64,000 nucleotides of DNA from Enterococcus phoeniculicola ATCC BAA-412. Lineage in GTDB: Bacteria; Bacillota; Bacilli; Lactobacillales; Enterococcaceae. The notes below the pieces were generated by a model. The model saw nothing but the letters and a program-made list of their open reading frames with translations, was not told the DNA's origin and ran no database searches. Location: contig NZ_ASWE01000002.1 in assembly GCF_000407505.1 (NCBI RefSeq), positions 806,001-870,000 of the forward strand, written 5' to 3'. The number at the start of each line of letters is the position of its first letter. The first letter of the stretch is position 1. Positions 30,697 to 41,534 of the stretch are shown in pieces. A program made the translations under genes and the position numbers.

Positions 30697-31029
30697 TTAT
30701 GCATCAAACCAAGGTGCATGATAAAATCGAGGAGCTATCAAAACTTGTCCTTGACGATCAAGTAACGGTTGTCCCCAAAAACTAGAAGAGCTAGATTGGT
30801 TAGGTCCTAAGGTAACATTTTTGTTCCCAATCCAAGCGCCACCAGCGCGAACTACTCTTAAAGAGTAATGTCCCGTTTCATTTTGTGCATTTGCAGTCCC
30901 TACGCTTGAAACACCATTTGCATCCCACTGCCAAGAAGATTCCCAATTGCCTTGAGCCGCATACACAGCTGAAGAAATACTAACAAAAAACATTACTGAT
31001 ACGAGTGCACCAAAATACTTCCTTTTCAT
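30697..31029 (-). CDS. Lactococcin 972 family bacteriocin precursor
   Basis: 110 residues from the ATG at 31029, which has SD GGAGGAAT directly upstream. A Sec signal peptide (1-24, cleaved near VYA|AQ) is followed by a mature part of about 86 residues. The mature part has the family's N-terminal GxW pattern (GNWESSWQWDANGVSS), a Tyr/His-rich middle (ETGHYSLRVV), Gly-Trp (AGGAWIG) and a serine block. Lactococcin 972 inhibits septum formation by binding lipid II. The C-terminus (from about residue 78, with aromatic/Pro-rich RFYHAPWFDA) is longer than the lactococcin 972 core. No cysteines are present. Confidence 0.85.
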   Translation of the reverse strand: MKRKYFGALVSVMFFVSISSAVYAAQGNWESSWQWDANGVSSVGTANAQNETGHYSLRVVRAGGAWIGNKNVTLGPNQSSSSSFWGQPLLDRQGQVLIAPRFYHAPWFDA

Positions 31030-31069
31030 GTTATTCCTCCTATAAAACAAACTTAGTTTACGGAAATAT

Positions 31070-31100
31070 CCTATCATACAACGATAGGAAACGCTATCAA
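31070..31100 (-). promoter_or_regulatory. Bacteriocin gene promoter with overlapping inverted repeat
   Basis: On the minus strand TTGATA (31095-31100), a 16-bp spacer, TATGAT (31073-31078). An inverted repeat CCTATC/GATAGG (31070-31075 and 31083-31088) straddles the -10 box and could bind a regulator. The promoter begins at the stop of the upstream gene, so the bacteriocin has its own transcript. Confidence 0.6.
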
Positions 31101-31544
31101 TTATTTAAACAACTCTCTTTTTTCAGAATATTTAATAACATCTATATAATTCATTTTTGGATTATCTTTATATTTTACTTCGATACGATTTCCACTTACC
31201 AAGTAAATTTTATTTGGTGCATCTTTACTATCACTAATCTTTATCTTATCAATATTTTCATAGATTTTATCCGATTTAAGTAATGATTTGGTTTTCATTA
31301 TATAAATATATAAGGAGTCTCCTTTTTGCACTGCGCCATAATTAGAAATTTTTTCAAAGGAATCTAAATCTGCTCTACCAGTAATAAATAACTGATTTTT
31401 TTCTTCTTTAATACGTACATTTTTTAAATTCTCGATAGACAGAATGACCCTTGTACTATTTTGATAAATCTTCCATCCAAAGAATAAACAACCTATTACT
31501 AGTATCACGACAGTTGAACGTACAAAAATTTTTTGTTTACTCAT
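31101..31544 (-). CDS. Unknown single-pass membrane protein of the bacteriocin cassette
   Basis: 147 residues. A basic N-terminus and one helix (about 9-26) lead into a lysine-rich extracytoplasmic domain with beta-type sequence. I do not recognise a family. It is the first gene of the cassette, directly upstream of the bacteriocin promoter, and its base composition matches the bacteriocin and ABC genes. An immunity or accessory role is inferred from position alone. The ATG at 31544 has SD AAGGAGGGA. Confidence 0.75.
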   Translation of the reverse strand: MSKQKIFVRSTVVILVIGCLFFGWKIYQNSTRVILSIENLKNVRIKEEKNQLFITGRADLDSFEKISNYGAVQKGDSLYIYIMKTKSLLKSDKIYENIDKIKISDSKDAPNKIYLVSGNRIEVKYKDNPKMNYIDVIKYSEKRELFK

Positions 31545-31848
31545 TTCAAGTCCCTCCTTATAATTTTATATATTTAGTGTACTACAATTAATCAATAAAA
31601 AGAAACTATTCTCTAATCTCATTTAAATACTACCTCAAATAAATATTGAAATCCAGAGAATTGATAAACACTATTTATAATTTACTTAATTATTCTATTT
31701 CAATATCTTAATTAATAGGTGTTAAATCTGAATAGTCAAACTCTTTCCGAACATTTGGATTTCAACGAAAAAAAGGGTGAAGCATAACTTAGAAAGTTAT
31801 ACTTCATCCTCTGTTCCGACCTTTTATAAATCATAGAAATACTTTTGA
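31545..31848 (-). terminator. Gap with terminator of the heat-shock operon (about 31770-31809)
   Basis: On the minus strand a 14-15-bp imperfect stem (about 31795-31809 with 31775-31790) is followed by seven T residues; it ends the dnaJ transcript. The remaining 200 bp toward the bacteriocin cassette are very AT-rich with no gene. Confidence 0.85.
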
Positions 31849-33009
31849 TTATTTTTTCTTTTTACCACCAAAAGCATCTTTCATTTTATCGAAAAATCCT
31901 TCTTCTTGTTGTTCACTAACTTCTTGTCCACCAGCTTTTGCAAACGCACGTAATGCTTCACGTTGTTCTTCATTTAGGTTCTTAGGTGTAATCAATTTAA
32001 CTTTTACATGTTGATCTCCAGTAGAACCGCCACGTAAACGTGGTGCTCCTTTTCCGCGAAGACGGAAATTGGTTCCGCTTTGTGTCCCCGCAGGAATTTT
32101 TAATTTCACATCGCCGTGTACAGTTGGGACTTGTACTTCATCACCTAAAGCAGCTTGAACAAAGCTTAATGGCATTTCATAGAAAATTTCAGCACCATCA
32201 CGATCAAATATATCACTTTCCTCTACATGGAAAATGACATACAAATCACCATAAGGGCCGCCATTTGTTCCAGCTTCTCCTTGATTAGACAATCGCATTT
32301 GTTGTCCTTCTTCAACGCCTGCAGGCACGTTTACTTTCACTGAATGAGCTTTCTTTTCATGCCCAGAACCATGACAAGTAGGACAAGGTTCTTTAATTTC
32401 TTTCCCAGTCCCATGACATACATCACATGTTTGTCTGCTCATCACACGACCAAGCGGTGTTTGACGTTCCACATTAATCGAACCAGAACCATGACATTTA
32501 TGACAAGTTTCTGGTTGCGTTCCTGGCTTAGCACCATTTCCGCTACATGTATGACAAACTTCTTCACGATTGTATTTAATTTCTTTTTCTACACCGAAAA
32601 TTGCTTCCTCAAATTTAAGTTCTACCGTATATTGTAAATCGGCTCCTTGTCTTGGTGCATTAGGGTCGACTGTACGACCTCCACCGCCAAAGAAAGAATC
32701 AAAAATATCTTCGAATCCGCCAAAGCCGCCGCCGCTGAAACCACCGCCACCAAAGCCGCCAAAACCGCCGCCTCCATAGCTTGAATCTGTTCCAGCATGT
32801 CCATATTGATCATAAGCTGCTTTCTTTTGTGGATCACTCAATATTTCATACGCTTCAGAAACTTCTTTAAACTTTTCTTCTGCATCTGCTTCTTTATTAA
32901 TATCCGGATGATATTTTTTGGAAAGCTTTCGGTATGCTTTTTTTATTTCATCATCCGAAGCCCCTTTAGATATTCCTAAGACTTCGTAATAATCTCTTTT
33001 TGTTGCCAT
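31849..33009 (-). CDS. dnaJ: Chaperone DnaJ (Hsp40)
   Basis: 386 residues from the ATG at 33009 ([12 protein letters not shown]), with GGGGGGA as SD; an in-frame TTG at 33024 would contain the SD and is rejected. The J domain has the HPD triad (KYHPDINK). It is followed by a Gly/Phe-rich linker (about 75-105), four CxxCxGxG zinc-binding repeats (about 145-215) and the substrate-binding C-terminus. It stimulates DnaK ATPase. A strong hairpin separates it from dnaK, so it may be read through or have its own weak promoter. Confidence 0.96.
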   Translation of the reverse strand: MATKRDYYEVLGISKGASDDEIKKAYRKLSKKYHPDINKEADAEEKFKEVSEAYEILSDPQKKAAYDQYGHAGTDSSYGGGGFGGFGGGGFSGGGFGGFEDIFDSFFGGGGRTVDPNAPRQGADLQYTVELKFEEAIFGVEKEIKYNREEVCHTCSGNGAKPGTQPETCHKCHGSGSINVERQTPLGRVMSRQTCDVCHGTGKEIKEPCPTCHGSGHEKKAHSVKVNVPAGVEEGQQMRLSNQGEAGTNGGPYGDLYVIFHVEESDIFDRDGAEIFYEMPLSFVQAALGDEVQVPTVHGDVKLKIPAGTQSGTNFRLRGKGAPRLRGGSTGDQHVKVKLITPKNLNEEQREALRAFAKAGGQEVSEQQEEGFFDKMKDAFGGKKKK

Positions 33010-33134
33010 AGGCTTTCCCCCCAATTAGTTTAAATAACCTTCTAGATTATTTACATCGTTGCTATCATATCATAGTTTCAAAAAAAGCTGAATACTTTAA
33101 TGAAGGAATTTGTAATAACAGCGATTACTTCTCA

Positions 33135-33168
33135 AAAGAAAAAGCCAAAGGGGTGGCTTTGGCTTTCT
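33135..33168 (-). terminator. Terminator after dnaK, upstream of dnaJ
   Basis: On the minus strand AAAGCCAAAG pairs with CTTTGGCTTT around a short loop (33141-33167) and is followed by a T-rich tract. It begins about 20 bp past the dnaK stop. Confidence 0.75.
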
Positions 33169-33185
33169 CTAATCAGAATGATGAA

Positions 33186-35033
<1,848 letters not shown>

Positions 35034-35061
35034 TTAATTTATTTAATTTTTATATAAAGCA

Positions 35062-35616
35062 CTATTGTGCAACGATAACCATAGAAGGTCGTAGTACACG
35101 ATCATGTAGTTTATAGCCCTTTTGCAGAACCTCTACAATTGTTTCAGGTGCAACATCTTCACCTGCTGGAACAGTTTGAACCGCTTGATGCAGATTAGGA
35201 TCAAACACCTCTCCACTAGCGGGGATTTCTTCAATTCCTTCGTCTTTTAAAGCAAAACGCAGGCTTTCAAGAACCATCTCCACTCCTTTTTTCAAGCTGG
35301 CTCCTTGGTCATCGCTAACCTCAGTAGCCAAGGCACGCTCCAAGTTATCAAGTGCAGGCAATAGTTTCTTCCCTAAATCCTGTGAACGATAGCGTTGCAA
35401 CTGCTCACGTTCATTTTTGTTTCGATTGCTCATATTGGCCATTTCTGCACGAGCACGCAAGAACTTATCTTCCATCTCTGTCAATTCAATTTTTAAAGAA
35501 TCAACTTCTGATACTTCGATCACTTCTTCAGGAGCTTCAACGGTTTCATCTACTTGCTCTTCTGTTTCAGGGGTTACTTCGTCTTGAAGTTCTTCCTCTT
35601 TTTTCTTTTCTTTCAA
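35062..35616 (-). CDS. grpE: Nucleotide exchange factor GrpE
   Basis: Exchanges ADP for ATP on DnaK. The most likely start is a TTG at 35616 (reading LKEKKKEEE), preceded by AAGGAAG at a proper distance, giving 184 residues. An ATG at 35664 would add 16 residues (MIRWKSKN...) but has no SD. A long acidic, disordered N-terminus (to about 45) leads into the dimerising coiled coil (about 50-110) and the compact beta domain containing NPNLHQAV-like [12 protein letters not shown]. It lies between hrcA and dnaK. Confidence 0.92.
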   Translation of the reverse strand: MKEKKKEEELQDEVTPETEEQVDETVEAPEEVIEVSEVDSLKIELTEMEDKFLRARAEMANMSNRNKNEREQLQRYRSQDLGKKLLPALDNLERALATEVSDDQGASLKKGVEMVLESLRFALKDEGIEEIPASGEVFDPNLHQAVQTVPAGEDVAPETIVEVLQKGYKLHDRVLRPSMVIVAQ

Positions 35617-35708
35617 AATTCTGACTTCCTTTCCCAATGGATTCTTCGATTTCCATCGAATCATTCAATCTATAATTCAAGGAATTACATCCTTTATAGC
35701 GTAATTGT

Positions 35709-36740
35709 CTATTCTAATGAACGATAATACTCAGCAAGTTTTGTTGCTAACTCATTGCGAAAAGTATCAACTAAGCCGAACATTTTTGAATAAGGCATAC
35801 TTGTAGGTCCAAGTAAGGCAATGGTTCCACGTCCATGCTCTTCGATTTCATAAGTTGCTTGAATCATACTCATGTTTTGGAGTAATTCATTTCCTATCTC
35901 TGAGCCTATACGAATTTGGATATTGCCATCCATTGGTGCTAATAGTTGTGTTAGCTCTTCTGAATCCTTCATAAACGAATACATAGATTTAAACTGGTTT
36001 AAATCTTGCTGCGGCTCAAAATTCAACAGATTCATCTTGCCGCTGACATAGATTTTTTCCTCAAAAGCCTGTCCAAAAACAGATTCAAATAAATCTAAAA
36101 TTCCTTCTGTGGTTTGGAAATACTTATGCAGAATCATCGGAATTTCTGTCCGTAGCTTATGATAAACCGTTAAAAGCGGCTGCCCAACCAGTTTATCATT
36201 AATAATCTGCACCATTTTTTCCAAATCAGGACTGCTTATAGAAGTAGGAATGGAAAAGACCTGACTTTCAACGTTTCCTTTGTCCGTCACAATAATCGCA
36301 ATAATTTGTCGATCATTTAGCGGAACAATTCGAAAGCCCGTCAATTTTCTTTCTTTAATCTCAGGTCCCAAGGAAAAAGCTGTATAGCTTGTAAGACTCG
36401 ATAGAATCTCAGCAGATTGGCGGATGATTTCATTGATTTCATGGAATTCCTGACCAAACGATTGATGGATTATTTGCAAATCATCTTTATTTACACGAGC
36501 AGGCTTCAATAAGTAATCAACGTAATAACGATAACCAGCCATCGAAGGAATCCGCCCGGAAGATGAATGTGTTTTTAATAATAATCCGTTGTCTTCTAAA
36601 CTCTTCATTTCATTTCTAATTGTTGCAGAGCTAGCCTGGATACCATCTTCCATCAACTTTTTTGATCCAACTGGATTGCCGTTGCTTGTATAATTTTGGA
36701 TGATTAGACGCAAAATATTTTTTTGTCGTTGTGTTAACAT
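35709..36740 (-). CDS. hrcA: Heat-inducible transcription repressor HrcA
   Basis: 343 residues from the ATG at 36740 (MLTQRQKNILR), with AGGTGA seven bases upstream. Upstream ATG (36758) and GTG (36764) codons are in frame, but they fall inside the CIRCE operator and add residues atypical of the family. It has an N-terminal winged helix (1-75), then a GAF-like domain (about 105-340) containing GPTSMPYSKM. HrcA binds CIRCE and is folded by GroEL, giving feedback on heat-shock genes. It is first in hrcA-grpE-dnaK(-dnaJ) and represses its own operon. Confidence 0.96.
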   Translation of the reverse strand: MLTQRQKNILRLIIQNYTSNGNPVGSKKLMEDGIQASSATIRNEMKSLEDNGLLLKTHSSSGRIPSMAGYRYYVDYLLKPARVNKDDLQIIHQSFGQEFHEINEIIRQSAEILSSLTSYTAFSLGPEIKERKLTGFRIVPLNDRQIIAIIVTDKGNVESQVFSIPTSISSPDLEKMVQIINDKLVGQPLLTVYHKLRTEIPMILHKYFQTTEGILDLFESVFGQAFEEKIYVSGKMNLLNFEPQQDLNQFKSMYSFMKDSEELTQLLAPMDGNIQIRIGSEIGNELLQNMSMIQATYEIEEHGRGTIALLGPTSMPYSKMFGLVDTFRNELATKLAEYYRSLE

Positions 36741-36757
36741 CGCTTCATCACCTCTCA

Positions 36758-36784
36758 TTAGCACTCCTAGTTATTAAGTGCTAA
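36758..36784 (-). promoter_or_regulatory. CIRCE element 1 (proximal)
   Basis: TTAGCACTC-N9-AAGTGCTAA: one mismatch from the CIRCE consensus, just before hrcA and downstream of the -10 box. Confidence 0.92.
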
Positions 36785-36794
36785 CACAATTATT

Positions 36795-36823
36795 AATATA
36801 GCAAGTCTTTCTAAATCTGTCAA
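36795..36823 (-). promoter_or_regulatory. Sigma-A promoter of the hrcA operon
   Basis: On the minus strand TTGACA (36818-36823), a 17-bp spacer, TATATT (36795-36800), flanked on both sides by CIRCE elements. Confidence 0.9.
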
Positions 36824-36840
36824 GAAAAAACTCGATTTTT

Positions 36841-36867
36841 TTAGCACTCTGTACACGAGAGTGCTAA
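36841..36867 (-). promoter_or_regulatory. CIRCE element 2 (distal), perfect
   Basis: TTAGCACTC-N9-GAGTGCTAA, an exact consensus match, 17 bp upstream of the -35 box. Confidence 0.95.
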
Positions 36868-37049
36868 TTTGTTTCCAAATAGAAAAAAGTTGTCGTTGGA
36901 AACTGATTATCACCTCTTTCATTTCTTCTTTTTTGCGTTATTTTTTATTAAAGTTTAGCAGAAAAACTCTTTATAATAAGGTATAGATTTCTAGATTATT
37001 ACTAAATTTTAGGAAAGACTCGATTATTTTATCTAATAAATCCTTCTAC

Positions 37050-37092
37050 AAAAAAGAAGCTCCTTCAGAATCAAAGGACTTCTTATTTTTTA
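37050..37092. terminator. Terminator after hemW (bidirectional form)
   Basis: AGAAGCTCCTT (about 37055-37065) pairs with AAGGACTTCT (about 37074-37083) with one bulge, A run on one side and T run on the other. On the minus strand it ends the hemW transcript. Confidence 0.8.
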
Positions 37093-37128
37093 AGATTTTC
37101 TTAACAAAGCAGTTAATAGAAAACGATT

Positions 37129-38292
37129 CTAGTCTAATAAAAATTTTTCAAACACTTGATTTCCAATAAATAGACCTTTCTTTGTTAGTTTTACAAAGTC
37201 ATTCTCTTCTATTATTAGCTGTTCATTTATCAATTGCTTTATCACGTCTTCATAAATATCCATTAAGTCAACGCGATATTTTTCGTAAAATACTTGTTTG
37301 GAGACTCCAGCTTTTTTTCGTAACCCCAGAAACATTTCTTCTTCCATTTGATTCTTTTTTGTTAATTCTTCTTTTTCAAGAATTGGCAATTTACCTTCTT
37401 TTAAAGGCTTCAAATAACGTTTAATAGGACCATGATTCTTATAACGTGTCGTACCAAGATAGCCGCTTGCCCCTGCGCCAATTCCATAATAATTTTCATT
37501 GTTCCAGTATATTAAATTATGCTGACTTTCTTTTCCTGGCAAAGCAAAATTGCTCACTTCATATTGGTGACGTCCTGCTCGTTCCATAGCGTCAATTGTT
37601 TCTTCAAACATTTGACTTTCAATTTCTTGATCTGGAAGCTCTAGTCTCCCCTGTCTCACCCAATTCATAAACATTGTCTTATTTTCTAAAATCAACGAGT
37701 ACAACGAATAATGAGGTAAATCAAGATCAAGTGCACGTGTTAATGTGTCTCGAAAGCTCTCTATTGTTTGTCCAGGTAATGCATAAATCAAATCAATACT
37801 CACATTATGAAATGCTTCTTTTTCAAGAAATGTCATTGTTTGATAAACATCTTCTGCGGTATGTTTTCGACCAATTTTTTTTAATAATTGATTATCAAAG
37901 GTTTGAACTCCCATTGATAAGCGATTCACACCATAGTTTTTCATTACCTGAAGCTTTTCTTGAGTTAAATCACCAGGATTTGCTTCAACGGTAAATTCAT
38001 TGCTCTCATTAAAAGGCAAACGATCCCTCACACCTTGCAGTAATCGATCCAACTGTGCCGCGGATAATGAGGTTGGCGTCCCCCCGCCAATGTAAATCGT
38101 CTTTGTATCTTCATTCGGATGCATTAGGCGAGTCAAATCGATTTCATCAAGCATTCTGCTAATGTATTCATCCACAGGCTGTCCTTCAATAAAAACTTTA
38201 TTGAAGTCACAGTAGTAACAGATATGTTCGCAGAACGGTATGTGAATATACGCTGATACCTTGCTACTACTGGTTTTTATACTTTTTTTCAT
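37129..38292 (-). CDS. hemW: Radical SAM heme chaperone HemW (HemN-like)
   Basis: 387 residues. The radical-SAM cluster motif CxxxCxxC is at Cys21/25/28 and is followed by Asp-Phe, where true coproporphyrinogen dehydrogenases (HemN) have a fourth Cys; this marks HemW. The GGGTPTSL and ANPGD segments and the C-terminal HemN_C domain (about 310-385) are present. HemW binds and inserts heme in Lactococcus. Enterococci do not make heme but can use it for cytochrome bd and catalase, so a trafficking role fits. SD GGAGG precedes the ATG at 38292. A broken gene ends 22 bp upstream. Confidence 0.92.
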   Translation of the reverse strand: MKKSIKTSSSKVSAYIHIPFCEHICYYCDFNKVFIEGQPVDEYISRMLDEIDLTRLMHPNEDTKTIYIGGGTPTSLSAAQLDRLLQGVRDRLPFNESNEFTVEANPGDLTQEKLQVMKNYGVNRLSMGVQTFDNQLLKKIGRKHTAEDVYQTMTFLEKEAFHNVSIDLIYALPGQTIESFRDTLTRALDLDLPHYSLYSLILENKTMFMNWVRQGRLELPDQEIESQMFEETIDAMERAGRHQYEVSNFALPGKESQHNLIYWNNENYYGIGAGASGYLGTTRYKNHGPIKRYLKPLKEGKLPILEKEELTKKNQMEEEMFLGLRKKAGVSKQVFYEKYRVDLMDIYEDVIKQLINEQLIIEENDFVKLTKKGLFIGNQVFEKFLLD

Positions 38293-38313
38293 GTTGTCTT
38301 TGAACCTCCAAAA

Positions 38314-38684
38314 TCAAAATCCGTACCACTTTTTCATATAACTATCTACACGCATGTCTAAGATAACTGCATTTTTTTCATAAATGCCCATCGTAAACTT
38401 ATTGTTCCGATGTATTCTCATCTTATTTTGTATTGCGTGATTTATTTCAATATGATTCAAAATAATTCTCATAGACCGATTATCCAAATTAAAATCCCAC
38501 TTTGTAAGTAAAAATTTCGGTGCTTGTCTCTCGCTTTTAAACTTTTGACATTTTCAACTCACCGATTTCTTTTTTATTTTTCGGTTTCGGATATTGATAA
38601 CGTTGAAACATGCGCTTGTAAACACCTACCACCTTTATCCGTAATTGTGAAATGACCTTTTAGACACTCTACTTCGTATTTCAT
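38314..38684 (-). pseudogene. Broken gene of unknown family upstream of hemW
   Basis: The ATG at 38684 has a good SD (GGAGG) and encodes 36 residues (MKYEVECLKGHFTITDKGGR...) before a stop at 38574. A second open stretch on the same strand, about 38314-38523, reads KFLLTKWDFNLDNRSMRI... to MKKWYGF and a TGA. Together they look like the N- and C-terminal parts of one protein of about 120 residues broken by a frameshift or small deletion. I do not recognise the family. Two independent small proteins cannot be excluded. Confidence 0.5.
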
Positions 38685-39264
38685 AATAACTAGCCTCCGT
38701 CCTCAATTGAACAACCGGATAGCATAGTGTATGAAAAGTGAACATAAAACAGACAATCAGGTGAAAAATTTTATATTTTTCACCTTACTATGTTCACGGT
38801 TCATTTTACCATATTTTCCCTTCATATTCTTGAATTTCTTGCGGCTGATAGGCTCTAGTATCCATTTTCATGTTTCTTCCATTCTAAAAACTTTGCAAAT
38901 CCTTTTACATTTATCCAAACCAATTTATGTGTAGAATTTATGACAGACTGATTGAACTCATACTTTCTCGCTCTTTACTCTCCTCTATCAATTTTTAGAA
39001 TATTCTCTTGTCAATAGCCGTAATTTTTTGACTAGAAGGACTAGAATATAAAAAAGAGGATTGATTTTACTCCAATCCTCTATTATTTAGCTTGTTCACT
39101 AAATCCTCATTTCCCCCCCTCTCACAACAAACTTGTCTATAAAAATTAACATGGTTAATACACACTCCCGGTAACAATCTTCATCGTATCGTCCACGATT
39201 TCATGTGATTCAACAACTGAGTAGAACCTTTAATAATCAAAAAATTCAGACAATGAATCAACTA
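38685..39264. other. Non-coding gap without recognised gene
   Basis: AT-rich. A minus-strand open stretch (about 38740-38900, basic, containing KKFKNMKGKYGKMNREHSK) has no SD and no family I recognise. It may be further decay. Confidence 0.4.
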
Positions 39265-39786
39265 AAAAAGTGATTCCATTGCCCGAACTATCGCAAGTTA
39301 AAAAAATATTGGTGGACGCTTTTAAAGAAACATAAAAACATAAACTACAGTGCGCTCAAACAGTTTCCTCTCTTTCAAAAGAGATATGTAACAGAATCAG
39401 AGGTTTTGGATCATCTCCTAGGCGTGGATTCTGACCTTAGAGAAAGCTATAAAATTTTTCAAGAACTCTACCTTTGAAAATAAGGATTATGAGGGCTTCT
39501 TTACTTGTATTGACCAACTGCCTACGCACTTGAACAAAGGATTCAAAAAAGCCATTTGTAACGCCTTGATATACAGCTATTCTAAAGGGAAACTAGAAGA
39601 AAAAAAATAACCTAATTAAAGTAATCAAACGGATTACTCTTGGCTTTCGAATATTTCGCCATCTACGCCTGCGTATTCTTGTCCAACAAGGTCTCTGTGA
39701 ACTCATTTAAAAAACAAAAAAGAGAACACCGAAATGTTCTCAATTTTATGGCTTAATTTAAAAACAACCCCATTTGACAAAGAGCC
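39265..39786 (+). pseudogene. ISL3-family transposase, C-terminal remnant with right end
   Basis: Plus-strand fragments in three frames match the C-terminal third of ISL3 transposases. First is KKYWWTLLKKHKNINYSALK...LFQKRYVTESEVLDHL (about 39298-39470, ends at a TGA). Then comes a piece with FFTCIDQLPTHL...AICNALIYSYSKGKLE (about 39485-39608). The signature NNLIKVIKRITLGFRIFRHLRLRI follows (about 39605-39690). The sequence CATTTGACAAAGAGCC at 39771-39786 resembles an ISL3 terminal inverted repeat. The N-terminal half is missing here, so the element is dead. Confidence 0.8.
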
Positions 39787-39787
39787 C

Positions 39788-39888
39788 TTTATACAAAGAA
39801 AGTGGAAGAGAAATTGAGAATCTATTCCAGACAGCTTAGGCTAAACAGTAAAAATTGGAGTCAACTGATTTATTTTAAAACTTTGCAA
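39788..39888 (+). repeat. IS-like end, copy A
   Basis: About 100 bp, ending in AAAACTTTGCAA. It is repeated in inverted orientation at 41535-41632 (roughly 85-90% by eye) and its last 55 bp again at 42589-42642. The TTGCAAAG tip resembles IS6-family ends, but I cannot name the element. Confidence 0.65.
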
Positions 39889-39949
39889 TATAACCAATAC
39901 ATCCTCTAAAATGAATGTACTCACCAAGTTACGCATGTTTGACAAAGAG

Positions 39950-40903
39950 TTATTTTTTATTAATAAGGCTTTTTGCATCTAACATCGGATCTTCTGAATG
40001 AATATCAGGTAAAATAGGAACATTACTATAACTCGTTCCCTTGCGATCTTCAATAGCGGCATTAGTTATTTGCATGACTGAGCCATCATATAAATTTATT
40101 TGAATATTCGATGATGTATATCCTGCTGTTTCAGTTCCTAAAAAAGTCACATTATGTATTCCTTTAAAACATAAAACTGTTATTTCCCCAGAGCTTCCAG
40201 TTCTATCGTTTATTAGAATGGCAATAGGGATATCAGTAATTTTTTTGTGATTTTCCATTGTAACCTTCGTTCCACCATTTATTACTGAACCGTTTTCTAG
40301 TGTAAGTGGTGTCTTCATGTTATCCCTATCAACAAAATTTAACAGATTTCCCTCTGGCAATAATGAGGATAAGCCTGAAATCATGGGTCCCAAATCTCCA
40401 CCTGAATTGTCTCTGAAATCCAAGATAATACTGGTGTAGCTTGAATTAATTAGAGGGTCAGCTAAAGTATTAGCATATTTTTGCGCTTGCTCGGCATTAC
40501 CAGAAAATGGAGGGATAGTGAGAATTAAACTATTATCTATTTCTTTAACTGTTGGAAGTATAAACTCATCACTATTTACTTTATTTAACTCTTCACCAGT
40601 AAGAATAAATGAGTGTTTTCCACCAGCTATTTTCAAAGCCTCTTCTAATAATGGTACGGCTTCTTCATAACTAGTGACATTCAGTAACTTAGTTTGGATT
40701 TCTTCTTTTTTAGTGGCCCATTCGTTTGAATTAGCATATAATCCTATCTGATCCATTTTGTTTAATGCTAGCTCACCATACTTTTTCGGTGTTGGGGGAA
40801 CTAGGTAAAGATTGTAATTAGGTCCATAAATGTACACCAAAGCTACTATTGATACTACAAGTATTAAAAATAGTGCGCCAATCCATTTGATTGTTTTTTT
40901 CAT
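39950..40903 (-). CDS. S41-family (C-terminal-processing/tricorn-like) peptidase, membrane-anchored
   Basis: 317 residues. One N-terminal helix (about 7-27) anchors an extracytoplasmic protein. The S41 core (about 125-300) has the IILDFRDNSGGD segment and the nucleophile region NDRTGSSGEIT, followed by GTETAGYTSSNIQI. There is no PDZ domain, so this is the short, tricorn-core type rather than CtpA. The catalytic Ser is expected in TGSSGE; the CtpA-type Lys is not in its usual place, as in other GxxTxGxT members. The gene sits between ISL3 fragments and inverted IS-like ends (copies A and B), which suggests acquisition. SD is weak (AAAGAGAG). Confidence 0.8.
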   Translation of the reverse strand: MKKTIKWIGALFLILVVSIVALVYIYGPNYNLYLVPPTPKKYGELALNKMDQIGLYANSNEWATKKEEIQTKLLNVTSYEEAVPLLEEALKIAGGKHSFILTGEELNKVNSDEFILPTVKEIDNSLILTIPPFSGNAEQAQKYANTLADPLINSSYTSIILDFRDNSGGDLGPMISGLSSLLPEGNLLNFVDRDNMKTPLTLENGSVINGGTKVTMENHKKITDIPIAILINDRTGSSGEITVLCFKGIHNVTFLGTETAGYTSSNIQINLYDGSVMQITNAAIEDRKGTSYSNVPILPDIHSEDPMLDAKSLINKK

Positions 40904-40983
40904 TTAATTAACTCTCTTTCTTCTTTCTTAAGATAAATTAGTACCATATGTCTTCATTTCATCCTCATTAAATCGTTTTCTAG

Positions 40984-41300
40984 ATGATATCGGTTGGGGA
41001 GGCCGGGATAGATGAGATTAGCTTTAAGAAACAAGTAGGTACTGTGCATCATCGGAAGTGTTACTTTGTAATTTTCAGCAATAAGCAGATCTTCATGAAA
41101 ATGACCAGAAACACCAAAGATTGTCTTTCAATGTTGACTGATTTCTACTCGTTGCTCCTTAAATCTTTGGGACTAGGGAGGCAATTATATGTCTATTTCC
41201 TTCAGAAAGAGTGTGTCAACTTATTTCCAGAGCCTTCAACTCAATTATGTACCATGCGTAGAAGATGATGAGAGCGAAGCGAAGTGGAGATGAGTTCCTT
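40984..41300 (+). pseudogene. Probable ISL3-family transposase, central remnant
   Basis: An open frame at 40984-41268 reads IDEISFKKQVG...KCYFVIFSNKQIF, which lines up with the ISL3 segment around the first catalytic Asp (hISFDEFKS...MSFI). A shifted frame near 41205-41250 reads CQLISRAFN, like the ISL3 FHxVQLISRALN motif. With the C-terminal part at 39.3-39.7 kb on the other side of the S41 gene, the fragments come either from one disrupted element or from two copies. Confidence 0.45.
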
Positions 41301-41534
41301 CTCTTCCCTTTATTAAGATTTTACGAAGTTGGGTGACATAAGTCCCTTACAAAAAACATGAAATGACGAGATTTTGTTCATTTTATGTTTTTTGGGTAAA
41401 ACAAAAGAAATACAAGCAGACGCCCATCCTTCCAGCTTAATCCTGAAAGGATCATATCCAAGTTATAACATTAATCAACTCACATTGGACATAAGTACGT
41501 CATTCGTCATTTGACTCAAAAGAAAATGGTTGTG
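41301..41534. other. Non-coding gap with a hairpin
   Basis: It holds an A/T-rich stem (CATGAAATGA at about 41367-41376 with TTCATTTTATG at about 41387-41397) followed by TTTTTTGGG, terminator-like on the plus strand. No gene is seen. Confidence 0.4.

Noticed and set aside
30697-31077. Longer bacteriocin start adding 16 residues
   Set aside because: The extension (MIGYFRKLS...) lies upstream of a perfect SD and would spoil the signal peptide; ATG at 31029 is used.
32570-32779. Proline-rich plus-strand frame opposite dnaJ
   Set aside because: It is the reverse strand of the DnaJ Gly-rich linker; no SD and no independent support.
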